Shown here: piece by piece, positions 58,101 to 64,000 of the stretch
Layout of the letters: every line of letters begins with the position of its first letter
Position numbering within the stretch: position 1 is the first letter of the stretch
DNA from: CAIVPM01 sp964477265
GTDB taxonomy: Bacteria; Bacteroidota; Bacteroidia; Chitinophagales; Chitinophagaceae
Length of the DNA: 64,000 bases
Assembly (NCBI GenBank): GCA_964477265.1
Contig: CAYZDJ010000001.1
Location: 248,001-312,000, forward strand
Direction of reading: 5' to 3'
Made by a program: the position numbers and the translations under genes
The notes under the pieces: model-generated
The model's input: only the letters and a program-made list of their open reading frames with translations
Told to the model about the DNA's origin: nothing
The model's database searches: none

Positions 58101-58928
58101 AGATTTGGTGAGAAAGAACAAAAAGAACATTTACGCAAATTGTTATACCCATTTATTTTGCGAAGAACAAAGGAGCAAGTTGCAAAGGATTTACCAGAAA
58201 AACAAGAGATGGTTTTGTTTTGCGAAATGGGAGATGAACAACGCAAAATTTATGATGCTTACAGAAATGATTTTAGAGATAAAATAATGGGTGTAGTACA
58301 AGATGTTGGAATTCAAAAAAGCCAGTTAACGATTTTGCAAGGCTTAATGAAACTACGTCAAATATGCGATAGCCCTGCAATTATTAAAGAAGCTGATGGA
58401 GAAAAATACCCAAATGTAAGTGTAAAATTAGAAGAGTTGGGTAGAGAAATAAGTGAGAATATTAGCAATCATAAAGCTCTTGTATTTTCTCAGTTTTTGG
58501 GTATGCTTGCCTTAATAAAACAACGCCTTAAAGCACTTGGTATTGCTTATGAATATTTTGATGGAAGTAGCACTGCTGCTGAAAGAGAGAGAGCCATTAC
58601 CAATTTTCAAAACAACGAAGAGTGTCGTGTGTTTTTAATTTCGTTAAAGGCTGGTGGTGTGGGCTTAAACCTTACTGCTGCCGATTATGTTTATATAGTT
58701 GACCCATGGTGGAACCCTGCTGTTGAGCAACAAGCTATTGACAGAACACACAGGATTGGACAAACCAAAAACATATTTGCGTATAGAATGATTTGCACAG
58801 ATACTGTTGAAGATAAAATTTTAAAACTACAGGAAAAGAAACGCAAGCTTGCCAGCGATTTAATTACTGACGACGAAGGCTTTGTTAAAAGCCTTACTAA
58901 GGAAGACGTGGATTATTTGTTTAGTTAG
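55137..58928 (+). CDS. SNF2-family helicase with two SWIM-type zinc motifs
   Basis: 1263 residues. Residues 74-86 form a SWIM motif C-T-C-x7-C-R-H; a second one, C-T-C-x8-C-I-H, is at 185-198. A long middle region (about 250-780) has no recognised domain. The SNF2 ATPase begins near 800: L-R-P-Y-Q-Q-S-G-F, A-D-D-M-G-L-G-K-T (motif I), D-E-S-Q-A-I-K-N (motif II), and C-terminal G-G-V-G-L-N-L-T, H-R-I-G-Q. Bacterial proteins like this (RapA-related) move along duplex DNA or remodel transcription complexes; the exact role is unknown. The motifs are all intact. Confidence 0.9.
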   Translation: MALPYLIKRIYTNSSEEVVRRGKKIHNTPNAIELMEYDELMGNISFRVKDDNYNSYYKTYLNQFRNEKTLALRCTCPYNITEVCRHKAASLFYLQELLDKNMLGNSEIEYHQKHTVVKMKQIDLKLLKMFSSLNGFIAAEEFLRSNKPNIIDAKDETVWATVTESGIENKLLIRKNDERNFDTSCTCNTETKHPLCIHKTILFLHLLTKHGINYFDSIRNWDTVKDKLLAIYGYSLKDDLKDKFEFTYQDGRPFLRVLDSTIKRIVAPVEVAPKPRLFEIETVATAPVILNNFTEEDRPKTPELSLGLVFTTPSTQYPFLQIECIQGIANETHTAYVTRIEKIDLNKFVNTDVFDEDDKQLLQQVRKLLPYEISRYINRNSPFGGIWENIIQQQDEDLPHETRQLIAEYLHPKLKKVFEEQSHSAFVFQLPEGKQFTTAATQNIHLAKESITPYFIITKNENDYTVECRVKLPNNDLNINESENVSPLIYQMHETIYLWENAEDITIVEQYLPKGFVIIDAVNWNTQLQDYILPLTKNYDVQFGNVQKEELKNVKPSLHILLKEKGEYLVFEPVFTYNNYKINVSDKDKIILPVEDKILIIQRDINAETELVDKIQALHSQFVKPNNNNTLALRGAEVLKNNWFFLFIDAAKEMNIPVYGFDTLRNYRFNTSRPSTKIFISSNTDWFDAKVEIDFAGQKVTVDDVKKALANKQQFVPLADGTLGILPEDWIRKYSLLFKVGEGKQDNMKLSKFQYSVIEDLYEQRNEEELFFQLEEKYDKLRYNYEIKKVATPPHLEPILRPYQQSGFQWLNYLTEVQWGGILADDMGLGKTVQALTFLHHLKTTNGTLKALVVCPTTLMFNWQNEIKKFTPELTYYTHHGGARMLEDLKKKNADVIITTYGTLRSDVQEFIQLQLDYVILDESQAIKNPSSKVTKAACLLKAKNRLCLSGTPLQNNTFDIFAQMNFLNPGMLGSQDFFKSEFAVPIDRFGEKEQKEHLRKLLYPFILRRTKEQVAKDLPEKQEMVLFCEMGDEQRKIYDAYRNDFRDKIMGVVQDVGIQKSQLTILQGLMKLRQICDSPAIIKEADGEKYPNVSVKLEELGREISENISNHKALVFSQFLGMLALIKQRLKALGIAYEYFDGSSTAAERERAITNFQNNEECRVFLISLKAGGVGLNLTAADYVYIVDPWWNPAVEQQAIDRTHRIGQTKNIFAYRMICTDTVEDKILKLQEKKRKLASDLITDDEGFVKSLTKEDVDYLFS

Positions 58929-59043
58929 ATTATCTTCTATAATGAAATCAAAAATAGTGTTCTGCATTTTATATTCCTGCATACCTGCAATCATTTAATG
59001 CTTGCTTTACAAAATTGTGTATGGTATATCTGGTGGTGATATT

Positions 59044-59262
59044 ATGGTTGATTTTATTGCTTTTTTACTTATAGTAATTGAATTCATACTTGCCTTAACT
59101 GTATTTAGAAAAACACAGTATTTCTTCGCGGCAATGCTTTCCACTTTTATTTCTGTGGCTATGTGCTGTATTGTTTTCAATTTATGGAACCAGCATCTGG
59201 AAAACGTATTTGAAAAGGAACATAAAATAATCTCAACTAAATTTTATTTAAAAGAGTTGTAG
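59044..59262 (+). CDS. Small two-helix membrane protein, hypothetical
   Basis: 72 residues from the ATG at 59044, which has GGTGGTGAT a few bases upstream; a longer frame would begin at a TTG at 59002. Two hydrophobic segments (about 2-20 and 26-46) are followed by a charged tail ending K-E-L. It lies 115 bases after the SNF2 gene on the same strand. No family recognised; a chance frame is possible. Confidence 0.4.
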   Translation: MVDFIAFLLIVIEFILALTVFRKTQYFFAAMLSTFISVAMCCIVFNLWNQHLENVFEKEHKIISTKFYLKEL

Positions 59263-59287
59263 TAAAAAACTATAGTCTAAATATTCA

Positions 59288-59911
59288 TCATTTTACCACA
59301 TGCAATAAATATTTTTCCTTAAAATATTCTTCATTAAAAATATCGTAAATGCTCAACAACTTGGGGCGTGTGTGACTATCAGATATTTCTTGATGCAAGT
59401 CACCACCTTTTAAACAAATTAATCCATTCGGTACATTGGTTTTAACAGCAGTGTTTAAAAGTGGTTTGCTCCAATGCCATAAGTCTTTTAAAGGTGCAAC
59501 AGCACGGCTAATTGCAAAGTCAAACTTTCTGTTTTTTATTTCCTCAACACGCGTGTGTTGAGTAGTAATATTTTTAATGCCGGTAGCAGCACATATTTCG
59601 TTTACAACTTTTAACTTTTTGCCAATACTATCTACTAAATAAAATTCAGTTTCAGGAAAAAATATTGCTAATGGAATACCAGGAAAACCGCCACCACAGC
59701 CAATATCAATAACCTTGGTAGCTTTGGAAAATGTGGCAACTGTAGCTATGCTTAGTGAATGCAATACATGGTGCAGATACAACTCATCAATATCTTTTCT
59801 TGATACCACATTTATCTTTTCATTCCATTCTTTATATAACGGCAATAGCATTTGCAATTGCTCTGTTTGCTTAGGTGTAAAGTCTGTAAAATATTTTGAA
59901 ATAATGTCCAA
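59288..59911 (-). CDS. rsmG: 16S rRNA (guanine-527 N7) methyltransferase RsmG
   Basis: 207 residues, normal for RsmG/GidB. N-L-V-S-R-type segment present as I-N-V-V-S-R-K-D (33-40), then the SAM motif V-I-D-I-G-C-G-G-G-F-P-G-I-P (67-80), acidic L-V-D-S-I-G-K-K, and F-D-F-A-I-S-R-A-V-A. It modifies 16S rRNA in the cytosol. It runs convergent to the plus-strand genes on its left, with 25 bases between. Confidence 0.92.
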   Translation of the reverse strand: MDIISKYFTDFTPKQTEQLQMLLPLYKEWNEKINVVSRKDIDELYLHHVLHSLSIATVATFSKATKVIDIGCGGGFPGIPLAIFFPETEFYLVDSIGKKLKVVNEICAATGIKNITTQHTRVEEIKNRKFDFAISRAVAPLKDLWHWSKPLLNTAVKTNVPNGLICLKGGDLHQEISDSHTRPKLLSIYDIFNEEYFKEKYLLHVVK

Positions 59912-59964
59912 TGTATATGAATTAAGAATGATGGATTATAGATTTCATAACCATCAATTTTAAA

Positions 59965-60690
59965 CTAATTTTTGATGCTTATTTTTCTTGTGGTAATCAA
60001 TAGCAAAACTATTATTAACCCAATGAAATATAAAATATCCCTTGTGTCAACCACGCCACGACTAATGCTTGTATAATGAAAATTAATGCCCAGCATTTCT
60101 ATAAAATAATCGTAAGTGCCTTTAAATATTGGCAGTTTGCTTATTGCATCAAAACCACTGTATAGTATAAAGCAAACAAAAGCTGAAGCAATAAATGCCA
60201 CTACAGAATTATTGGTATAGCTACCTACACACACACCAACAGCAGTATAAATTGCAGATAAAAATATTAAGCCAATATAGCTGCCCACAGTTGCTGCAAT
60301 GTCAATGCCTGTATTGCTGCTTAAAGCCTGAATACTACAACCATAAACGATTGTAGGCAATAAGGCTGTTAATACTATTAACATACAACCATAAAATTTG
60401 CCCCAAACAATTTTACTTTCTGTAAGTGGTAATGTTTTAAGTAATTCAAATGTGCCAACCTTATATTCTTCAGGAAAGCTACGCATAGTAACAGCAGGAA
60501 TTAAAAACAATAAAACCCACGGTGCATAGCTAAAAAAACTAGATAGTGATGCATAGCCAAACTGCAAAATGCTGGTATCGGGAAATACAAATAATAATAA
60601 GCTATTTAGTAACAGGAATACAGCAATAACAATATAACCAGTGATACTATTAAAAAATTGTTGCCATTCTTTTTTACAAATCATGAACAT
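59965..60690 (-). CDS. gldF: Gliding motility ABC transporter permease GldF
   Basis: 241 residues with six membrane helices. The start M-F-M-I-C-K-K-E-W-Q-Q-F-F-N-S-I-T-G-Y and the stretch P-A-V-T-M-R-S-F-P-E-E-Y-K-V-G-T-F-E-L-L match the ABC-2 permease GldF of Bacteroidota. GldF works with GldG and the ATPase GldA. No GldG-like gene follows within the window: rsmG comes next, 53 bases downstream, so the usual gldF-gldG order is broken here. Confidence 0.85.
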   Translation of the reverse strand: MFMICKKEWQQFFNSITGYIVIAVFLLLNSLLLFVFPDTSILQFGYASLSSFFSYAPWVLLFLIPAVTMRSFPEEYKVGTFELLKTLPLTESKIVWGKFYGCMLIVLTALLPTIVYGCSIQALSSNTGIDIAATVGSYIGLIFLSAIYTAVGVCVGSYTNNSVVAFIASAFVCFILYSGFDAISKLPIFKGTYDYFIEMLGINFHYTSISRGVVDTRDILYFIGLIIVLLLITTRKISIKN

Positions 60691-60831
60691 AGGCTGTAAA
60701 AATAGTGTTATCTGTTTTACGATTGATTGTAGTTTGATATTAGTATATAATTTATAAAAAAGTAAATAGTGGGTAACAGTTTTCTTGTTTTTTAAATCAA
60801 AAAAAATCTATCATTTATCTTCGCTGCGTTT

Positions 60832-61347
60832 ATGTATAAAATTCACACATTAGTACGGGGTTTTATTTTATCCTTTATAGATTTATTTTACCCATTGTTT
60901 AAAAAAATAATGCCATTGCAAACCTTTAGGTATGCTGCTTGTGGTGGAGGCAACACCTTGCTGGATTTTATATTATTTGTCATAGTTCACGATTATATTC
61001 TGCATAAACAGCCTTTGCATATAACAGATCAATTTATACCAAGAGCATTTAGTGTAGCTGTGTTTTGCAGTTTTTTTGTTACGTTTCCTTTAGGTTTTTA
61101 TTTAAGCAGATATGTTGTTTTTCAAGGTGCAAAGGCATCAAAAAAAATACAGTTGCTGAAGTACTTTATTGTGGTTATGTTTTGCCTTATATTAAACTAT
61201 GGCTTTATGAAAATCTTTGTAGATGTATTTGGCTGGGAAGCTAAATTGTCTAAATTGATTACAATAGTATTTGTGGTTTTATTCAGCTATATGGCACAAA
61301 AACACTTTACTTTTAAACTAGATGATGGCACAGAAATGATAGACTAA
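60832..61347 (+). CDS. GtrA-family membrane protein
   Basis: 171 residues with four membrane helices. F-R-Y-A-A-C-G-G-G-N-T-L-L-D-F (32-46) and a later F-P-L-G-F-Y-L-S-R-Y-V-V-F match the GtrA family, small proteins thought to flip or help flip polyprenyl-phosphate sugars. GtrB-type partners exist in the polysaccharide locus (4232-5179), but the two genes are 56 kb apart. A degenerate -7 element TATCTTCG lies at 60816-60823. Confidence 0.85.
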   Translation: MYKIHTLVRGFILSFIDLFYPLFKKIMPLQTFRYAACGGGNTLLDFILFVIVHDYILHKQPLHITDQFIPRAFSVAVFCSFFVTFPLGFYLSRYVVFQGAKASKKIQLLKYFIVVMFCLILNYGFMKIFVDVFGWEAKLSKLITIVFVVLFSYMAQKHFTFKLDDGTEMID

Positions 61348-61406
61348 AAAATGATTGAAACTATTTGAATGATATGATGTTTATCATTAATCTGGCTGAA
61401 TGTTTT

Positions 61407-61435
61407 TTGACTTAATGACTTATTGACTAATGACT
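61407..61435. repeat. Short direct repeat (TTGACTTA/ATGACTTA/TTGACTA/ATGACT)
   Basis: Four successive near-copies of a 6-8 bp unit end inside the first codons of the MutS2 gene. Repeats like this occur between genes of many Bacteroidota. It includes the ATG chosen for that gene. Confidence 0.55.
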
Positions 61436-63538
61436 CTTTACCCACAATCTACACCCACACAACTTGAATTTAATAAAGTAAAAGCCTTGTTGCACAACTA
61501 TTGCAGCACAGATTATGCAAAAAAGAAAGTTGAAGAGCTAAGGGTTCACACACATAAAAAATATATTGAAACTGAACTGAACCAAACACATGAATTTAAA
61601 CTGGTGCAGCAGCAGAATCAATATTTTCCATTAGATTTTTTATTGAATATTTCAAGGCAATTAAAGCTGTTAGGAATTGCTGGTGCTACTTTAAGTGGCG
61701 AAGATTTTTTGCAAATAAAATCGCTTGCCGAAAATATATTTAACATTTACCGCTGGTTTGATAATGAAAGGAAAAATGCTTATCCTTTTTTGGCAAAGCT
61801 TGTTGAACACTCTTATTACGAGAAAGCTATTATAGAATGCATTGATGAAATTGTAGATGAGACTGGTAACGTAAAAGACAATGCCAGCGAGGATTTGCAG
61901 AGAATAAGAATGAGCTTGTATAAGAAAAGGAATGAGTTGAGAAGAGTGTTTGAAAAGGTTTTAGCCAAGCTTGCCAAAGCTGGCTACAGTGCAGATATTG
62001 ATGAAAGTTTTAGTAGTGGTAGGAGAGTAGTGGCTGTTTTTAGTGAACATAAAAGACAGGTAAAGGGCATTTTGCATGGCGAAAGTGATAGCAGGAAAAC
62101 TGCTTTTATTGAACCAGAGGAAACCATTCAACTTAACAATGATGTATTTAGTTTAGAAAGTGAGGAAGCAGGAGAAGTACAAAGAATTTTGCGTGAGCTT
62201 ACCAAAAAACTCAGTGTTTATGCGGCTTTGCTGCAAACTTATTTAAGCATTATTGGTGAGTTTGATTTTGTAAAAGCCAAGGCAAAACTGGCTATTGACA
62301 TGAATGGAAATTTGCCAAACATAGTTGACAGAGCTATTGTTGATGTTAAAGATGCTTATCATCCACTGTTATATTTATACAATAAAACATCACACAAAAA
62401 AACAATACCAGTAAGCGTTTCATTGAATGATAAAAGCAGGATACTGGTAATAAGTGGTCCTAATGCAGGTGGTAAAACTGTTACTATGAAAACCATTGGC
62501 TTAAACCAAATGATGCTGCAAAGTGGTTTGCTTGTGCCAGTAAATGTTACCAGCACAATGGGTATTTTTAAGCAAATATTTATTCACATTGGCGATGAGC
62601 AAAGCCTGGAATTTGAGTTGAGTACTTACTCATCTCATTTGCTTAGTATGAAATATTTTTTGGAAAATGCCAATGGTAAAACGCTTTTTTTTATTGATGA
62701 ATTGGGTAGTGGCAGCGACCCTAATTTAGGTGGTGCATTTGCACAGGTTATTATGGAAGAGCTTTGCCACAGGCACGCCTTGGGCATTGTTACAACGCAT
62801 TACCTTAACTTAAAAGTAATGGCAAGTAATACAAAAGGAATTATAAATGCTGCAATGGCTTTTGATGAAAAAAAACTATTGCCAATGTATCAGCTTATTG
62901 TTGGAAAACCCGGTAGTAGTTATACTTTCTCTATTGCACAGCGTATTGGTTTGCCACATCAATTAATTAATAGGGCAAAGCAGTTGGTAGATGATGAGCA
63001 TTTTAAACTTGATAAATTATTAAACAATACTGAACAAAATTTACAGCAACTTAATAAAGAAAAAAATGAATTGGGTAAACTTGTTAAGGAAAATGAAAAG
63101 CTGAAGAAAGAGATGAAAGCCTTAATGGATAAGGAAAAGCACAAGCAGCAAGTAGAGATATTAAGGCATCAAAATAAAATAAGCGAAGACAGGATTACTT
63201 ATTTAAAGGAAATGGAACGCAAGCTAAAGCAGGTTGTATTTGATTTTAAGAAAGCAGAGAATAAAAATGAAGTAATAAAAAACTTGCAAAACCTGCTGTT
63301 TAAAAAAGATGAAAAAGTGGTGGTGAGTAAAATGGCTAAAAAAGTAAATTCGAAATACACCGAATTGAAAGAGGAAATAAAAGTGGGTAGTTTGGTAAAG
63401 CTGAAGAAAAATTACCAGGTAGGGACAGTAAATGAAATAAGGGGCAAAAGGGTGATTGTGCAAATAGGGTTGCTACCAATGAACGTAGAAATTGATGATT
63501 TGGTGGCAGTGCAAAAAATTGAGGTTGTGGAAAAGTAG
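61430..63538 (+). CDS. mutS2: MutS2-family ATPase lacking the Smr domain
   Basis: 702 residues. The N-terminal MutS2 core (about 1-320) is followed by the ABC-type ATPase: Walker A G-P-N-A-G-G-K-T (343-350), F-F-I-D-E-L-G-S-G-S-D-P as Walker B, T-T-H-Y as the switch His. A charged coiled coil runs about 525-620, then a small beta domain (V-G-S-L-V-K-L-K, G-T-V-N-E-I-R-G-K). Typical MutS2 proteins have a further 80 or so residues with a Smr nuclease domain; here the protein stops before it. MutS2 acts on branched DNA or collided ribosomes. Start fixed by the only N-terminal ATG. Confidence 0.88.
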   Translation: MTLYPQSTPTQLEFNKVKALLHNYCSTDYAKKKVEELRVHTHKKYIETELNQTHEFKLVQQQNQYFPLDFLLNISRQLKLLGIAGATLSGEDFLQIKSLAENIFNIYRWFDNERKNAYPFLAKLVEHSYYEKAIIECIDEIVDETGNVKDNASEDLQRIRMSLYKKRNELRRVFEKVLAKLAKAGYSADIDESFSSGRRVVAVFSEHKRQVKGILHGESDSRKTAFIEPEETIQLNNDVFSLESEEAGEVQRILRELTKKLSVYAALLQTYLSIIGEFDFVKAKAKLAIDMNGNLPNIVDRAIVDVKDAYHPLLYLYNKTSHKKTIPVSVSLNDKSRILVISGPNAGGKTVTMKTIGLNQMMLQSGLLVPVNVTSTMGIFKQIFIHIGDEQSLEFELSTYSSHLLSMKYFLENANGKTLFFIDELGSGSDPNLGGAFAQVIMEELCHRHALGIVTTHYLNLKVMASNTKGIINAAMAFDEKKLLPMYQLIVGKPGSSYTFSIAQRIGLPHQLINRAKQLVDDEHFKLDKLLNNTEQNLQQLNKEKNELGKLVKENEKLKKEMKALMDKEKHKQQVEILRHQNKISEDRITYLKEMERKLKQVVFDFKKAENKNEVIKNLQNLLFKKDEKVVVSKMAKKVNSKYTELKEEIKVGSLVKLKKNYQVGTVNEIRGKRVIVQIGLLPMNVEIDDLVAVQKIEVVEK

Positions 63539-63549
63539 TTTTATTGAAT

Positions 63550-63579
63550 TTTGATAATTCATAAACAACATTATATTTG
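63550..63579 (+). promoter_or_regulatory. Bacteroidota-type promoter: TTTG, 18 bp, TATATTTG
   Basis: TTTG at 63550-63553 and TATATTTG at 63572-63579 match the -33 and -7 consensus (TTTG and TAnnTTTG). The GTG start of the DUF3276 gene lies 40 bases further on. Confidence 0.55.
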
Positions 63580-63618
63580 TTGCCTAAACAATTTATTAAT
63601 AGCAAAATTTTACAAACT

Positions 63619-64000
63619 GTGTCTTACGAACAAAACGAAAGAAAACAAGAAAGCGTTTTCAGCAAAAGGATTAAAGCTGGTAAAAGAAGAACCTATTTTT
63701 TTGATGTAAAGGCAACTCGTGGAAACGACTATTTTTTAACTATAACTGAAAGTCGCAAACGCTTTGATGACGATGGTTACGATAGACATAAAGTATTTAT
63801 CTACAAAGAAGATTTCAACAAATTTGCTAAAGCATTAAACGAGACAATTGACTACGTTAAAACAGATTTAATGCCTGATTTTGATTTTGATGCTTTTAAC
63901 CATGAATATCCTGAAAATGCAGAAGGTACAGCAAATACTGAAATTGCTGAAAGTGCAGTTGTTGAAGCTGCAACTGTAAATCCAACACCAATAATTGATG
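63619..64000 (+). CDS. PUR-like nucleic-acid-binding protein, DUF3276 family (partial)
   Basis: 127 residues visible, running off the right edge. GTG start (S-Y-E-Q-N-E-R-K-Q-E-S follows). The PUR-type beta region reads K-A-G-K-R-R-T-Y-F-F-D-V-K-A and Y-F-L-T-I-T-E-S-R-K-R, then H-K-V-F-I-Y-K-E-D-F-N-K-F. DUF3276 proteins are widespread in Bacteroidota and resemble Pur-alpha, which binds single-stranded DNA or RNA. Preceded by a good TTTG/TATATTTG promoter, so it is probably monocistronic and well expressed. Confidence 0.85.
   Translation, partial: MSYEQNERKQESVFSKRIKAGKRRTYFFDVKATRGNDYFLTITESRKRFDDDGYDRHKVFIYKEDFNKFAKALNETIDYVKTDLMPDFDFDAFNHEYPENAEGTANTEIAESAVVEAATVNPTPIID

Overview
The window looks like a chromosomal piece of a low-GC Bacteroidota genome, probably a Chitinophagaceae-like gliding lineage. 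The pointers are a GldF-type ABC permease, a PUR-like protein of the DUF3276 type, a MutS2 homologue, TAnnTTTG-type promoter sequences and strongly AT-rich codon use. The genus cannot be fixed from sequence reading alone.

From 1 to 52904 there are 53 genes in a row, all on the minus strand and nearly all abutting or overlapping (many TAATG or similar stop/start overlaps). This is a very large surface-polysaccharide locus read from right to left. It begins with the export and control genes: wza-like lipoprotein, wzc-like tyrosine kinase, an AsnB-type amidotransferase, a glycosyltransferase (GT), and the Wzm/Wzt ABC exporter. It continues through sugar-precursor modules mixed with about 16 GTs, and runs off the left edge inside another GT.

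The recognisable sugar modules, in transcription order, are these. (a) A pseudaminic-acid-type nonulosonate set (PseB, PseC, PseF, PseH, PseI) with two formyltransferase-like proteins and a PIG-L deacetylase, but no PseG. (b) A perosamine-synthase-type aminotransferase. (c) A VioA/VioB-like pair for a dTDP-4-acetamido-4,6-dideoxyhexose, with a WecF-like Fuc4NAc-type transferase. (d) An MBOAT plus SGNH O-acetylation pair. (e) A WbpG/HisH/HisF amidination module with a WbpB-like oxidoreductase. (f) A 3-amino-3,6-dideoxyhexose set of FdtA/QdtA-like ketoisomerases (two, in tandem), FdtB-like aminotransferase, acetyltransferase, a further aminotransferase and a canonical sugar N-formyltransferase. 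The common precursor enzymes (RmlA/RmlB, UDP-GlcNAc dehydrogenase, GDP-mannose dehydratase) are not in the window and must come from elsewhere. No clear Wzx or Wzy was recognised, so export most likely uses the Wzm/Wzt ABC transporter with the Wza/Wzc pair.

The 263-bp divergent region 52905-53167 is the longest intergenic stretch. It carries a TAnnTTTG promoter for the rightward gene. On the leftward transcript it carries a potential three-helix RNA immediately before wza, which I consider the most interesting unexplained element here.

From 53168 to the right end the window is more ordinary: an HGSNAT/NagX-like membrane acyltransferase, a stand-alone exosortase-family protein, a SNF2 helicase with two SWIM-type zinc motifs, a small membrane protein, RsmG and GldF (minus strand), a GtrA-family protein, a MutS2 homologue without Smr domain, and the start of a DUF3276/PUR protein. 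No gene-free stretch exceeds 300 bases.
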